Origin: Triops longicaudatus
Taxonomy: Eukaryota > Arthropoda > Branchiopoda > Notostraca > Triopsidae
Length of the DNA: 64,000 nt
Assembly: GCA_022885665.1 (NCBI GenBank)
Contig: JAGQDJ010000034.1
Location: forward strand, 248,001 to 312,000
Reading direction: 5' to 3'
The position numbers and the translations under genes are program-made. Shown here piece after piece: positions 1 through 14,176 of this stretch. Position 1 is the first letter of the stretch. Each line of letters starts with the position of its first letter. Under the pieces are notes generated by a model. The model worked only from the letters and a program-made list of their open reading frames with translations. It was not told the DNA's origin and made no database searches.

Positions 1-3000
1 TGGAAAAATGAACGAATGAACTATTCTGAATAAAAAATAAAGATAAATTCTCCAGTTCCATTCAGGCATATAAAAGAACGTTCAGCACAACATTTTTTTC
101 CTTGACTAAGCTTGAAATTCCAACTTTATCTTTATATAACACAAAAAAGTAAAATTAAGAATGTGAGCACCAAGCCTAGAAGTTTTGATCTGCAGGCCTC
201 CAGCGAGCCTAGAGCTTTTCAGTGTTGATAAGACCCAACACTACAATCTCAAGCATTAGGCCCGTTCCTTTTAAAAATTCTCAACACTCACGAAAAGCCC
301 CATCACGAGCTTTACCTACAGCGTCTTTTTCCTTTATGAAAAAGGAGTAAAAAAAATGTGTCCTCAGACATTCTAGAAAATCTGGCGCAGCAATTCCCGG
401 AGCGCTCACATCCGATGACGAAAGAAATTTAGATTCGACACCGCAGAAAGGCCGTGGTCGAGGGTAACCTTCATTCTCTACGTGATGGTCCAAACTTTGT
501 GATTTGAAAAGAAGCCTCCCCCCCACCTCAAACCAACGCACATTGCTTACTTTATTTTTTTCTTTCCGTGTTCCTCCTGAATGTGGGGAATAGCAAACAT
601 ACTCCTAAAGAAGGTATTGGGAGATTGTGGAGCTAAGCAATTCAACTTCCAACTTCAAGCCTGGACACGACACGAGCGGCATGTTGTGTTCCGCATGAAC
701 TAAATCTTTGAATACAAGCACGAGGAAGACATCGATTTAGGTCTAAATACTTTCTGTCTAAAATTTATACGCAAATTTGCGCGCGTGTTCTACATTTGCA
801 ATCCTTGGGGTGGTGAAGGCAAACGGGTTGGGGTGCAAAAACACACAAAAACGCGCTTTGAAAAGGGAAATCCAGTCCCAGCGACATTACTCAACTTATT
901 TCTTTGCAGCAAAGGCAAAATTCCTTTGCAGCAAGACAGAGCAGAGCAAAGCTATTTTTCCCTTTGCCGTGATATATGTGCAAAGTCGGTTCCAGTCAGG
1001 CTGTCATTTTTGACAAACGCAACGTTTCCTCGCTATCCACTTTTCCGTTTCGCTTTCGTGTTCGAAGGTTGTCAATGCTCAAAGCGGCCATCACGAGGGT
1101 TTTTAATGGACGATCAAGAGTTGCACTCCCTATTCGAATTTCGGTTGTACTCACACTCATGCAGAAATGCAAGACAATCTTCATTGCAGGTCAGGGAAAG
1201 GGAAATAGGAGGGCAGTCGGGGCAATGAACAGGGCAATAAACTTATTACTCTGCCTCTTGTCGCTTTCCGTACACTTGTGTCGATTATGGTAACGGACGA
1301 CAGGCTACTCAACAACTATGTAATCGACAGTTGCAGCCATGAGATCCTCAACAATCTCTAGCTTTGCGTTTTAATGTATAACCAAGCCAACTGGACTGTT
1401 TCAAGCTTTATTACGACACAGTTGTAACAAAAGGGTGACGTACTTTTTGTAGAAAATCTCGTGCAGTTAAACGATTACAAGGGAAAACCACCCTGTCTCT
1501 GAAAAGCTCCTCGAAATAAATGAAATAATAGTAAAAATGAAATGCTTATATGTCCACGTCGCAGCCTCGGTTAAAATAGCCAAAAGGGTAAACGAGGTTT
1601 CCTGTAATGGGTTTATTTCCATTGACGCAGCCCACAGTTTCGCTTATACCCGAATTACACTGGTTTAATATATTCCCATTTCTCTTTTAACATTTCTACG
1701 CTCAGTCGTAGGTGAACAGTTTCGGCGGCTTATGAGTAGCGCTGACATTTTAAGTGGGCTTGCTATAAAAGTAAGAGCCTATTTTCCACACTATAGAAGT
1801 GATTTGGCTGGGGATTTTCTGATAAAATAACTTGTATTAGGAACTTTCTTCGTTACATTCCTCTTGAAAAGGAAAAAATCAATGCTGTTCACGAGGAATG
1901 TTCCGTCCTTTCGCACGTTGACACCTTCACTCTCACTAATAATGAATGCTGCCACTAAACAGTGCCAAGTGCGAACTAAACGCATTTGAAATGTAATTTT
2001 TTTGGTAAAGCTTTTTGTATGTAAGCGTATGGTACAAAATAATAAAAACTGCAAAAGAAGCACGATCTCATTCAGAAACATATTGCTAACGTATACTGGC
2101 GCAGTTACGGGTATCGGAGAAGCTATGCTAAAACATTTAAATTTCGTTTCGGTTGTGTTATCCGTTATTTCTGCCTCAAAGTTATTGTTCTTTAGAATAG
2201 CCGAAACGAGTCATTCGTTTTTCAGACCACACAGGGAGGCAATTTTCCCAAGGGTTTTAGCCATGGTTTGGGGGTAAGGGTAGGTTTTTCTCAATTTTCC
2301 TAATGCAAGTCGACTAGAGTGCCCATTGTATGCATCTTTACACAGACAATTGCCGAACCACGTTCCACCAGGCTTAAGTTTCGCCTTGCAAACGGATGCT
2401 TGTAAACGAAACGACGTGCTTTTTTTCTTCTACTTTGCCTTTGCTTTAATAGAACCAAAAAGGAAATAAAAACTGTTTACCGAAGCTTCGCTACTCATTA
2501 GCGAGCCACTGCCAGTTCTACAAACTTCCGTTATTCTGGAGGAAGAAAGGCCCATGATGTCGAACGCCATGCCCCCAAGACTTCATTACCTCTCGAAGAA
2601 ATCGCCTTAACGAGAGGATATTTACGGAACCGACCTACATACTTCCTTTTTTGCGAGACAAAAGAGTCGCTAATGCTAAAAGACTTCCAAGCTTTTCAGT
2701 CAACGTTTCCGCAGATCTTTAGTGCAAACTCGTCAAACAAATGAAATGAAAAAAAAAAAATGTTCCGCTGTTTGCTTTACTTTCTATTATAAATCGAGTG
2801 AAACTTTCTTTTCTCTCTTTTCTTTTTTTTCTCTCTAAATGGTTACTGAAAAGCCTTCCAAGTCAAAGATTGTTCTCTAAGCAAATACAAAGGGTAAACA
2901 GGAAGAGGGACGGCACAAATCATTTAAAACTTCTTTACTTACATTTCCGTACCACCGACTTGTCTTACCCCACGAAAGAGAACATTTTCTCCTTCAACTT

Positions 3001-4962
3001 TCGAAGATATAACACGAGTTCGTTGTCTCTCTAACAACTCCTTTCATGAACCACGATAACTCAACTTGGCGCTCTTGTTACTCAATATCTTGGCGCTCTT
3101 GTTACCTCGGCCAGGGAAAAAGAGACGTCCCTTGCGGTCGAATAGGACTTCCTTAACTTTGACTCTTGGGTCTGGGGGGAAGTGCGATATTAACAGAATC
3201 GTGCGCGACACAATTACCGTTTCAGATATTCATAACAAAGGAGGCAAGGGTGGGAGGGCGAAGAATGGTCTCCTACGTAACGCAAGAAAAGCACGCACAT
3301 GACATTCAAACAAAAAAGGATATGGTGCAAGTACTCGAGAAACACTTTGCGTGTTCGTTCAGTTACAGTAAACCATTAACCACATATGAAACTGGCAATC
3401 AAACTCATTTATGTTACTTTGACGTTCGTTTTTGCGCTGTATAATGATGGTTCATTCGCCTCGCGTCTAAAATATTGACACGAGGTGTAATGTATATATT
3501 TTTGGTGAAAGCACTGGTGACAACTAACAGTTATACCCAAGTAATAAATAAGAAAAGAAAAAGAACGGGAGTCGATACTTGCGGCCACTTCCACCACTAC
3601 TGGTTTACCTTTTTTGTTACTTGTTTTCCTTTTTTTGTGCTTAGAGACGAGGACATATGAAACGTTGAGAATGCTAGTAAAATCTAAATTGACGCTGAGA
3701 CATATTTCCATCCATCCTGAATACATGCCCGGACAAAATGTCAGGGTAACTAGCCCTTGCTTGCAATATAGTCAATTGCTTAAGGTTATGTTTCCTTTTG
3801 GTTTATCCATGCTAGCATTTTGTACGAGTCTGTTGTCTTCCATTGTTTCACCTGATTAAGCAAACAAACTTCTGCGATTAAGGGTCAGGTTAACTCGTTC
3901 TGGCGCGCGTTAGCACATATTTGCAACGAGTCAGACACAAAAATTCGAACATAAAAAGAAAAAATGAGACCTACGTAATTACACTCAAGAAAAATTTCGA
4001 AAATCTATTCTAGTACACGTGCTTAGTTTGTATTAAACGTTTGATTCAAAGTTTACAATCCATCAAGGTGAATAGTTCTGTTTAACGGACTAACAATTTC
4101 ATTAATGAGTTCCTAGTGAAATGCTGTGTACGTACACTGTCAGTGTAACCATTCTAATGATTAAGTTTAATCATTCTAGTTAATATATGTCCAATCTCGT
4201 AGCTTCTGATTTAACAGAACCTTGTTCAACCGAAAACCTCCATTATCCTTTATTTTCAGCGCACCTAAAAGACAACAAGGCACTAGAAAACTAGTTTTCA
4301 ACATTAACACAATTATATTCTTAACCTACTTATCACCCAGCGTCCCAGTGTAAACGGGGGTTAGCTAAACCCTCGCTAGTTAAAGCTAAATAATCGTTTT
4401 TCTATTCATGCTGTGGCCCATTTAAGGAGAAAATTTTTAATATTAGTAAACCATGTTCCGGGGTATATTAACTTACACTAATGAAGTCAGGAACGTGTCG
4501 TGTATGTGTACACCTTGTAACCACGCAAACTAATTAAAAAAAGTGAGTTCCATCAACTTAGACTTAAAATTCGATCTTATTTAGGATTTTAATTGGCCTT
4601 GTACATGTCTAAGTCTTGATCACGAGACGAGAACTTTGTCTACAAACGAAAGATTTGTTTCCTTTGTGCGCCGTTGATCCTTCTCGTTTAGCGGGTAAAC
4701 ATCATGCGGACTGGCTAGCAAAGACTCACGCTAGTGCATTAAATTAAAAAAGAGAACAACAAAACTGGACACCTTATTTATTGATAATGCCGTAGAAGAA
4801 ATATAAGCCACAAAAAAAAGACATTTCTACCTCTACACTCAGCAAAACTCCAGAAGGGAAATGACCTGAATGGTCTTTACTTAGAAGGGGAATGGAAGCG
4901 CCGTGTTAAATCAAATACCGGGGGAAAATGAGAAAATACATAAAGAGCAATTTGCACTTACC
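1..4962. other. Non-coding stretch, no recognisable gene
   Basis: AT-rich sequence with only short open frames lacking good splice context or recognisable motifs. A possible 54-nt minus-strand exon near 547-600 (CTTTAG acceptor, gtaagc donor) was considered but does not join in frame with the candidate exon at 4963-5199. The only clear structure is a short tandem repeat at 3065-3105, listed separately. Confidence 0.5.
3065..3105. repeat. Two-copy short tandem repeat
   Basis: The 17-mer CTTGGCGCTCTTGTTAC occurs at 3065-3081 and again at 3089-3105, a period of 24 bp. No function is apparent. Confidence 0.8.
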
Positions 4963-5199
4963 GATCTGCAGAATGATTCCTAAGCTAATGAACCAGAAGA
5001 AGTAGTGGCGGAAGTGTTGCTGTGTAAAGGCCTTGGCAGGATGAAGACGAGGAGGAATAGGAGCACGAGACCAGGATGGATGGGCAAAGAACGACGATAG
5101 TCGCGGAGGCGCTGGAGGTAACCAGGGCATGATCGCGTTACTCGCCTTCAAGCATGGCGATTCACCAATTACGGAGGACGGCTCATCCCCAACACATCT
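4963..5199 (-). CDS. Candidate exon of an unidentified membrane protein
   Basis: On the minus strand an open frame of about 79 codons is bounded by a T-rich acceptor ending GGACACAG (near 5200) and a strong donor, ATCG|gtaagt (near 4962). The encoded peptide is Pro-rich and basic (it includes MPWLPPAPPRLSSFF and APIPPRLHPAKAF) and ends in a hydrophobic segment, FRHYFFWFISLGIILQI, that could start a transmembrane helix. Codon use and amino-acid composition look like real coding sequence rather than a chance frame. A methionine (MPWLPP...) sits about 25 codons in, so this could also be a first coding exon of a signal-anchor protein. It begins two bases into a codon and ends with one base over. 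I found no neighbouring exons that join convincingly and do not recognise the family. The exon structure is seen; the membrane role is inferred. Confidence 0.45.
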
Positions 5200-8100
5200 G
5201 TGTCCGCAAATAAAAAAACATAAAAAAGTAAACAGATAAAAGCGAATAAAGTTTTTCTTCCACAACGATGCTATGAAGTACACGAGTATCACAGCAAGTG
5301 CTCCAGTTCTAAAGTGGAACAATTGCAGCAAAACTTGACTAGAGTTCCTTCTATAGCCTTTTCCGGGAACATGGCGGTAGAAAATGTTTATATGCTCTAA
5401 GAAACCACCCTTCCACTCAGTTGGCTTGCAATAACCTGCTGCAATCGGGGTCAAAAAAACTGTTACATATAGCCCCAAAGGGCGACATGTTTTTGCGCTT
5501 TGAGCTGTAGTAGGAATCAAGCAATTTTGTACATGTTTGGTGGAAAGTTCTCTTTCATTGACGAGCGTTGCAAAATCACTTGAAAGTCGAATTTCTTGGA
5601 ACTTTTTCTAGCAGAAAATTGCGTATTTGGAAGTTAGTTGTTGCGACTTGAAAGGACCAAACTCCCTTAGGCGGAACGAGAGCTATTTTGCAAGGGGAAG
5701 ATCTGTTTCAAATTGCAAGCTCATCTTTGTTAAGAAACTTTTGGTAACAAAAATCTTTCGCAAGCCTCATTTACACTCATTTCTTTTAGAACCCACACGA
5801 GCGGACTCTCATCTAGCATTCGCAAGTTTCGCTTTCCAGTTGGACTGTGACCTCACCGAATCACTAATTGATTTCCTGAGGCTTCAAGTTCACAAGCAAG
5901 GTTGTCAAGGCTAAGCACACACACAAGGCCACTTATAGGACGTGAAACCTTCTCTTCAACCTCGCCTCAACCGGGGCCCATCGATCCACTAGTATTTTAT
6001 CGTCTCCTGTCGCATTTCGAAATCTCTCCTCCTATAAAACGAGACTTTTACGACAGACTACCCCTGAGGGGAAAATAGCCAAATGGATTAGGCAACTTGT
6101 CGGAGGAATAATAATTAAATCATATTATTTTTGGAAGACGATAGTGAAAACCTCGGAAATTGAAGAGGTTTAAGGCCGAAGTGCGCTAGCCAGGTCACTG
6201 GGTTCGGATTCAAACCTTTCTGGGCTTCTTATACTTGAAACACGGGCAGGAAATCCATACGACTAAGATGGATAAGAATTATCTTCCATTAAAGGCTCTT
6301 TATGAAAAAAGAGACTCCCTTCTAAAAGCGTTGGATTTCGCTTAGTAGACAACAAACACAAATGGACAGACATGCTTTAAGGAATTAAGTTTGCTTTAAC
6401 TTTTGCTCATTTTACTAAGGCACCTTAACGGTAGAGGCATTATACTCAACGTGTTCTCAATTTACGGAGTGAATTATGTTGTATTTAGAGAAAGCCCATT
6501 AAGGTAAAATCCCATCTTACCCTGTGTCTTGCCAATAAATTTGTGTCTGATACTGCCTCAGCAATTTACCGTTGTTTCTTCCTTGTTTATATTTCTACCA
6601 TTAGCTGGGGCAGACGAAAACCTCCGTGTGTCCGGAACATACAGGTTACCCTTGCTATGGCGTACCAAAAGAAAACTCCGATTTAGCATACATAACGCCG
6701 CAGGCAAAATCAAATTCGTGGTCAGACTTCCATTCAAGTTATTTGAGTATGTCACGTAACATGAACCTCGCCATTCCAGCTAGCCAATGGCTTACGATAT
6801 ATGTCACAAAGTTTTCACGATAAACGGAACTCCTAAAACGGTGAGGAGAACGCCGTCGTGGACTAAGCATGGCAACGTCAATTTGCCAAGTTGGCTGAAC
6901 TAGACTATCAGTCACCACTGTCCTTCTCAGTTGCCCATATTTTAAACCGAAAAGTTCCTTTGCTTTTGCCCCTCGCTCACACTAGTATCATGCTCGGGGC
7001 AAATGTTAGAAATGTGCTAAAATATTTTTTTTTACAAATCAATGGACGAATTTACGGGTGTTGTCATCAAGTGATGCTAAGTACAAGTTACGAGTTTGTG
7101 AAGAGGTTCAAGAGGTGTGTATATTTATAATGGATCAAAAGGTCACTTTTCAGGCTTGGCTTGCTGTTGACCTACCATTTCCTTCTGGAATAACAAGGAG
7201 TGAATTATACACTGCCTTTTCTCTCTGAAAAGTTGGGTACACCAGGCCTTTGAAGTGGTAAATCTCCACTGGGAAATCTTGATTTATCCTGGGTTGCTGA
7301 GTGTTATCATATCGGGGCACGTAAAACTTCCTACCCAAGAGTAAAATTTGCCCTAGTTAACGTTGTGTAGTTTGATCATCAAAGTTACCTGACCACTGAC
7401 GTTCGTATGCCACTCTGAGATCCAACTTGACTTAACTTGTTGAAGTCCTTATCCGAGTCTTTTGTGTGGGGCAAATCTTCCTCCAAAGACACAAAATTTA
7501 TCGCGTGGTAGTGATTACTCTTCTCTCGAGTTCCTTTCCCTATTCCTGCCGCCTCATTACAACAAAGGGTATAGACGGCATTGGAAGGCGTCTCCAACCA
7601 GCACTAAATTGGGCCCTTCTTAATTAGCAAATGCTGCGCACCAACACGGACGAGTTTCTTCCTACGCTCCATAAAGAAAATCTTGCAATGCTTCCCGTGC
7701 ACGCGAATTTATACACTTGTCAAGCTTTAATTAATTATCCCCACACAAGTGAGCCTAAACGGTAGCACGCTAGCTTATCTTGTCATGCTTATAAACGTAT
7801 TCATACAATAGCCTACTCCCCACATGGGGATATCTATATTACCCTAACTTGTTGTGCGAGCAAACCTTTCTTTGGCGAGCAACCTCCCTTTACCTCATTA
7901 CGTTCTAGACAACTTTCCACACAGCTCGTTGGAAAACTATCCTTTCAGCGGAAAGAACTTTTACTAACTTAACGCCTAGTTTAGTTCTCGAGATGCTTAA
8001 AGAACGCGATTTTCTCGCTCCCTAAACCCCAACGTGTCATGTATGCGTGGTTGGGTAAATTTCCCCTAGGAATACCAACTGTGTATTTTTTTTTTTTTTC

Positions 8101-11100
8101 GCTTTCTTTTGTTACAGACGTCCTTTTACCTTTTTAAAAACTTGTTCGTTTAAAAATTGGGAACCCCAAAAAACGCATAAAAGCTTTGGACAGGAGAAGA
8201 ACGATGAGGGTGTATTCAACTCTTTCAAAGCCGTACAAAAACTCGGCAACAGCGACCAACATTGCCCTCCACTATCTAAATGCGAGTTTATCCCTTGCCG
8301 CACTAGCCAAAGCACTCCGCCCGATCTGTTGTTGTTTCTTTCAACCCCAGGCTTTACCCTCGCATTCCCCCTCCCCGAAAAGTGTACAAGTATCTAAACA
8401 TCACGTGATTACGAAGCTCTTACGTCTATGTATACCTTACTAGAAACTTGCGATACACTCTCCGAATCTTCTTTCCGTCTTCACTTGAGCACGCCAAAAA
8501 CTTGTCAGGCCTATCAAGTAAATGGGACACGGGTATCGAGCCTCGACGCTTTCAAGTTCTATCAAGTTCCGGATCAGGGCAAGTCAATGGATTAAGACAA
8601 CTTACTCCACGTCAGTGGAGGAAAATGTGTTTTTAGCCATATATTTTGAAGTATATATCACGGCTTAAGCTCAGCACATCACGATACAAAGCGATAAACG
8701 TATACGAGAAGAAACACTCACTTTCGGAAGGGAAAAAACGACGTCCTTGCCTTCACAATGGTCGTTTTATGCCAATAATGTCGACCAAATACAATCTACG
8801 TTTCGGGCAGATTGACTGAAGCTGACGTTATCTTCAGACGCAAATGACCCCTATTAGTGCAAGTTTATCTTCGCTCGACATTCTCCACTTCAAGGGATCC
8901 CAACACATGTAGACCGTGAGCTTCGATCTGTCTACACTGTCACGTACCAAAAACCACCACAGTAATTGCTAATCAAATGTTAGCAATCGTTGAAACAGGA
9001 AAAAAAGGAAAGACACGTTTCTTGTCACGTCACAACGATTTGGAGTTACTGCCACAGAAGAGATTTATCCGTCTTTTTATGTTTCACAGAAATCTATGTC
9101 TACAATCGAAAGGTCGCTCATCGACTACCAGCGACGGTTGTCTCGCGCCGGAAAGTAATCAAACGACGGTTTGCCCGCATGGGTTGCTGCTGCTGCAGCG
9201 GTTTGCTTTCATGCGCATTGCCGCTGGCGCACACAACCTGGACCAGCACGACTCTACCCAAGCGGCTCGAGCGTAGCGCATCCGAAACTGGACCGGGTAT
9301 TTCCCTTTTGCCGTGTTGAGCTGTGCTGAGCTGCATATAAACCAACAAAGAAATGTAAGCCTATGTCCTAAATCAAGGGCAAATGTTGACGTTCCCACGT
9401 GTCCCAAAGTTTATCTCCAATTACGATCCCGATACAAGGTCAGTTTTCATTGCGTCTGGACCCCGCCCTGGACGAGTTTCTTGCTCTTTATGCGGTCCTT
9501 GGTACAATAAACCTTATTGAGTATGTTGCGTGAAAGGTTATACGACTCAAGTGACCCAACTTCGGGCAAGACGTGTCAACGATTCCCATGTCACAATTCT
9601 TCGGTAGTTCAAGAAGTTGCGGTACGAGTGACGAAGTGAAGCACAACGCGTTTGTATCATGACTTCTTGGAGGCTTTACTAACACGAGATTAACCGCAGA
9701 GCGGTTAACAAGTTCATAATAGCTCGAAATGTGGAAAACGGAGCCCGAAGGCTTCTGGTTCCCAAAAATGAAATAAAGACGAGTGCTATTCAAAGTTAAT
9801 TTTGACGTGCCATTAGGAAATTGGGTTTCTCCTTCCGCCCCTATGTCGTCGTAGTTGTCGTTTAAAAAGTTCCTCACAGCAGCCAAAGCACACCCCACCA
9901 ACTGGGGTGTTCAAGTTTTAACCCCTTACCGTAAAATTGATTACTGCTCTTATAAAGTTCCGAGATTAGCTTGCGTAGTTCGTGCAGTTGTTGGGAGTCC
10001 TGAGAAGAGAAGGGGAGGAGACGAGCTATCGTCCGGAATAGTCCGGAGTTATGACCACCACTCGTAAAATTACTCGTTTTACGCATAACGTATTAAGAAA
10101 AATTGGCTGTCGGCACGGGTTTTCCTCTCCTGTTCACATGAAACCTCACTAATTGCTCGGTCAAGGGTACCTTGCTACAGAAATTCCGTTAACAAAATGT
10201 TCGTGTATTATGCATATCCAGCTCTTTCTACCTGATGATCCCTTAAGGGGAACAGGTATCTAGGCAGGTATTTCTTCAAAAATTTCTCTTTTCTAAGCTC
10301 TTTTACTGACCAAAAGGCTCCTTACAGCAAAACATGGTTACTTAAGGGAAAGAAAAGGAACTGGAACAATGATGTTTCTTCTTCCACATCCGAAAATTCT
10401 GCTTCCCTTTCGAGGAAATATATTGTGTCCTGAACGCAAGTGTAGATTGTTCAAAATCTTGGACGCCTTATGCATTAAGAAGTCGTTTTTTGCTGGCTCA
10501 GAAAAGCAGTAAAAACAGTTCCTTAAGAGTACATTTCTGGAAGCGTCACCGTAGGTGCACGCTGAACAGTGTTCAGCACAGATGACGTGATGAGGTGAGG
10601 GGAAACGAAAAGCAAAAATTCTAGTTTTTTTCAGTAAAGCTGAAACTTGGATGGTAACTCACTTGGAATTAGGGTTTCGGGTAATCAAGAACGAAATTCA
10701 GAACTTTTGCCATTTTAATTAATATTATTTCGTTTAATTAATAAAATAAACAAATGGGAGATATTAGTGATCAATTGTAAATGTGTAGTGCTACCGTGAC
10801 TCATAAATTCGCATATCCGACTAGTTCTCGCGAATGGACTTTTAGTGTTACGTAATGTGGTTTCCACTGTCTACTCTCCAGCGTTTACTCTTTCACTTCG
10901 TGTACCGTTGGCGCGAGCTTCACTAAACAATTCCGAACACGCGTGGTCTTATTGGCGGACTTCACAAGGATTCCTTCTATTCCGGGTTTGACAAGTACAT
11001 TGACAACAAAAGTGCGCCCTAAGTTGCCGCTATGGAAGCACGAGGAAGTGTGCTGGTGAGCGGGATGTTCGAACGTTATTTTCAAAGGGAACATATCGGC

Positions 11101-12005
11101 AAAAACTAGTTAAATTATATGAAGATGAAATTTCTTTCGTTGTAAGTTATTTGCATGTATGCATAAAAGGCTGTGTTGGAAAAATATATTGAAAAGGACA
11201 TGTTAAAAGTGGAACCCAAGACCGCAAGTGAAACTCATGCTCTGATTGGCTGTGAAAATGAGCTCAAAATGGTCCAGATGGGCATAGACAATTCAGTACG
11301 GGTTTCATGGACAAAGGTGTTTTCAAAGGTCAAGCTGTTTCGTCCACCCCTTTCGTCTCTCAGACCTAGCCTGACGGTTTCAAAAATAAACAGAAAAGTT
11401 CCGTAAGGAAGAAGCTCAGTGCTCTCTGCGGTTATTTGAGTAGCAATAATACTAGGAATGGTGTTTCGCAGTGATGGTCCAACCAGGCCACGTGCCCTAG
11501 CTGCCAAATTGCGTGCATTTTAATTACGTCGATTTCTTAAATATGCAAAAGTTTATTTTTGTTGTTGTTTGCTTTCAGTGGCGGTATTTCAGATTTGTGC
11601 TAATTTGTGCTATTCTGATCCCCTCTGGTCAGACGTCTTGTCCATTCATCCGAAGTTCGTTCCATCGCTGGGTTTTCTGCATATATCATAACGTATGACC
11701 TTTTTATACCCTGACGTGAACGGGGATACAGTTCGACGTTAAGCAAGACTGAGGTGGAAGACTGTTCTGTAGACAACTATGTTGTTGTGGCGGAAATAAA
11801 TGAAAGCTACTTCTCCGTGGGAACAAGTAGCTTAGATGACACGTTCCGTAAAAATTTCGCGGGTACGGAAATCGCGAGTGAAGGATGACAAGTCACACTT
11901 AACTGTATACAGGTACAAGTTCGAAAAAGTGAAATATAGAGAACACAGAAAACTGTCATTTAGATCCAGACTGCATAACGGGAAACGTACGCGTGACCAA
12001 ACTGA
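5200..12005. other. Non-coding stretch with one GC-rich patch
   Basis: No gene could be supported. Open frames are short and on conflicting strands. A GC-rich patch lies around 9110-9330; within it a plus-strand ATG at 9180 opens a short frame starting MGCCCCSG, a sequence type that could be myristoylated and palmitoylated, but with no further support. The patch may equally be a promoter or a degraded element. Confidence 0.4.
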
Positions 12006-12242
12006 TACACTGTAAAATGTTTCACCAATTAAGAGTAGAAAAAAAAAAATTCTCAGTCCCGCGTTTTTTTTCGGTTAGTTTTCCCTAATGAAATGTGAAT
12101 TTTCTCATAATGGTAGTTTTCTGTACCTTTTGGTGGAAAAAAAGTTTACACCATCCACTGGGCGAAAATTAAAACCCCAAAACCGAGAGATCCAGAAAGG
12201 GGTTTTTCTTCTATAAATCGGTGAAAATTTTGACAGAGTGTA
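12006..12242. mobile_element. MITE, TA-flanked, family A copy 1
   Basis: A 237-bp segment (including flanking TA dinucleotides) begins TA-CACTGTAAAATGTTTCACC and ends with the imperfect reverse complement, GGTGAAAATTTTGACAGAG followed by TG-TA. The TA flanks suggest a Tc1/mariner-type target site. There is no coding capacity. Internal landmarks (a TCCCGCG block, an AATGGTAGTTTTC block, a GTTTTTCTT block before the right end) recur in the same order in copy 2 at 48667-49095, which supports a real repeat family. Confidence 0.7.
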
Positions 12243-14176
12243 GTCTATCTGCTTAAGGTATTTACGTTTCCTGCTTGGCCACCTTTAAAGTACAGTAGTA
12301 TAACTCAAATGGTTTCCGTTACTTTTTCGTAGCATTTAGTTGTAGAAACTTAACTTCTCTCTGTAAACAAATAAGGTGACCCGCGAATAAAGAGAACTTA
12401 GTCTTAACAAGTTCGTCTACGAGTACCGAAACCCTGTATGGGGGACCTGAGAGCAAGGCGCTTTTGAATGTACTGGTGATTGTTAAATCGTATTCCGCAT
12501 TGTAAACCAATTAACCCCAATTATAACAAAAAGTCACTCCCCTTATGCTCATTTGAACGAGCTCTTTTAGCCATCTACGTTTGTGTAGTTGGCTGTTTTA
12601 AATATTTTCTGTGCCACGTTAGTTAAAATTCCTCCACGCACATAAAATTCACAGTTATGATTATCTGTAATCTTCACGAAGCACCACACACAATTGGAAC
12701 ATGCCACTTATCTAGAACACAGATGGAGTTAATGAACGCTTCCAAATTTAGGACGCTTTTTCATGTTTTTCATGTATTTTCATGTATGTATGTACAGAAA
12801 GCCGCAAGGTACGTAAAATTCAGTTAACGATTGATTCAGAATGAGAAAGACGAGAACGACTAGACCATTTTTTTTCACTGATTTTCCTCACGAAAGCTTG
12901 GAATAGTAAGATAACAAACTTTTCCTTGGCGTAAAAAGACAACCAGTGCGAACCCCACTTTTAGGCAATTAGGCTATGCTGCATTTGCCATACACCCATT
13001 TTGCAAGGAAATTTTTACATTTTCCCTCCTGCAATTCGCACGTAGTATTAAGTGATCCCTGTCTTCCTTAAGGAATGAACGACAGAAACAAGCGCCAAAG
13101 GCAACCGCTGACCTCTAAACCTTGCAAAATCCGAGTGGAAAAATATGTTCAACGTTCAGTTTTTTATTTTCCCATGTTTTATTATTTTTAAGTTAAGACA
13201 TTGAATCAGAAAGAACGTTTGAAATTAATCAGTTTGCCGAGCCAGGGGGGGGGGGGGGAGCAACTGCGCCTGTGGCCCTCCCCAAAATGCTGCCACTGTT
13301 TGTTTTGCTCTGAAATTTAGTTTCAAAGGAAGTGGAAAGTTACGTTGTGTTTGTCTTAAACAGTCCATCCGACTCAAAATACCTTTCGTAGCCTCTTCTT
13401 AAAAAATGCAATCAACTCTTTTCTATCTCATGACACTTAAATTGTCCTTAAAGAACTGCAATGAACTTCATGTTGTTCCGAGTTTTCTGCGGTGTGAAAA
13501 CGCCCGGAATTACTAACTAGTGAGGATATTTCTGTCGGATATTTCTGTAGGAAAACCGTATCCAGAGGAGTGAGCTCCATTTTGTTTTGCAGACAATAAT
13601 GTAAGCTATTTGGAAAATCTTGTATTCGAGAATTTTCTTCAGGCGATTGCTTGCGTTATGTCGGATATCTTATATAACTCAAAACCTAATACCTAAATGA
13701 AATACGAATTTTTTTTCCTCCTTCCTCGCACGTACTACGCGTTTCGCACGCTTCTTATTTTTCTTTTCCCCTTTACGCTATCCTCCTTCACTTTCTTACA
13801 ATGTTATTGGCGCTCCCAACCCTTCAGCACCGCCCACTAATTGCTGCGGTTAGTCCAAATAATTTTGGGTGGAATATTCAATCTTTCCTTTATTGTTTCT
13901 GATATAACTTTATATCGTGGCTCTTAGTTTTTCAATATTTTAGGGTCTTTATATTCAAACCTTTATTCCCTTTTAAGGTTGTAGATTTTTTTTTTAGATT
14001 ATGTTGGCTAATACGGACAATCGGTTATAGCACACAAATTTTCTGTCCCTTAGAGTGTTCGTTATAAAGTGGCTTTATTGTAATTGTGCCCAAAATTTCT
14101 CTAATACATCTTTTCCTCTGCTAACTACGATGTTGCAAATTCTCCCATGTATAAGCAATAGAAGCTCTCACATTAA
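12243..14176. other. Non-coding stretch
   Basis: No gene seen. A 14-bp G run at 13245-13258 is followed by sequence ending GCCACTG at 13298, which resembles the right half of a degraded hAT-type MITE (compare 48682-48867). No matching left end or target duplication was found. Confidence 0.4.

Noticed and set aside
785..1228. 147-codon plus-strand open frame
   Set aside because: No motif, it overlaps open frames in other phases, and composition is not convincingly coding.
3409..3726. 105-codon minus-strand open frame with a Lys-rich patch
   Set aside because: No recognisable domain and no strong splice or promoter context.
5970..5998. Cluster of restriction-type sites (GGGCCC, ATCGAT, ACTAGT) resembling a vector polylinker
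   Set aside because: Flanks are ordinary AT-rich genomic sequence with no further vector similarity; a chance cluster is enough.
6178..6240. tRNA-like B-box sequence (GGGTTCGGATTCAAACC)
   Set aside because: It does not match the B-box closely, there is no A-box at the right distance and no cloverleaf could be drawn.
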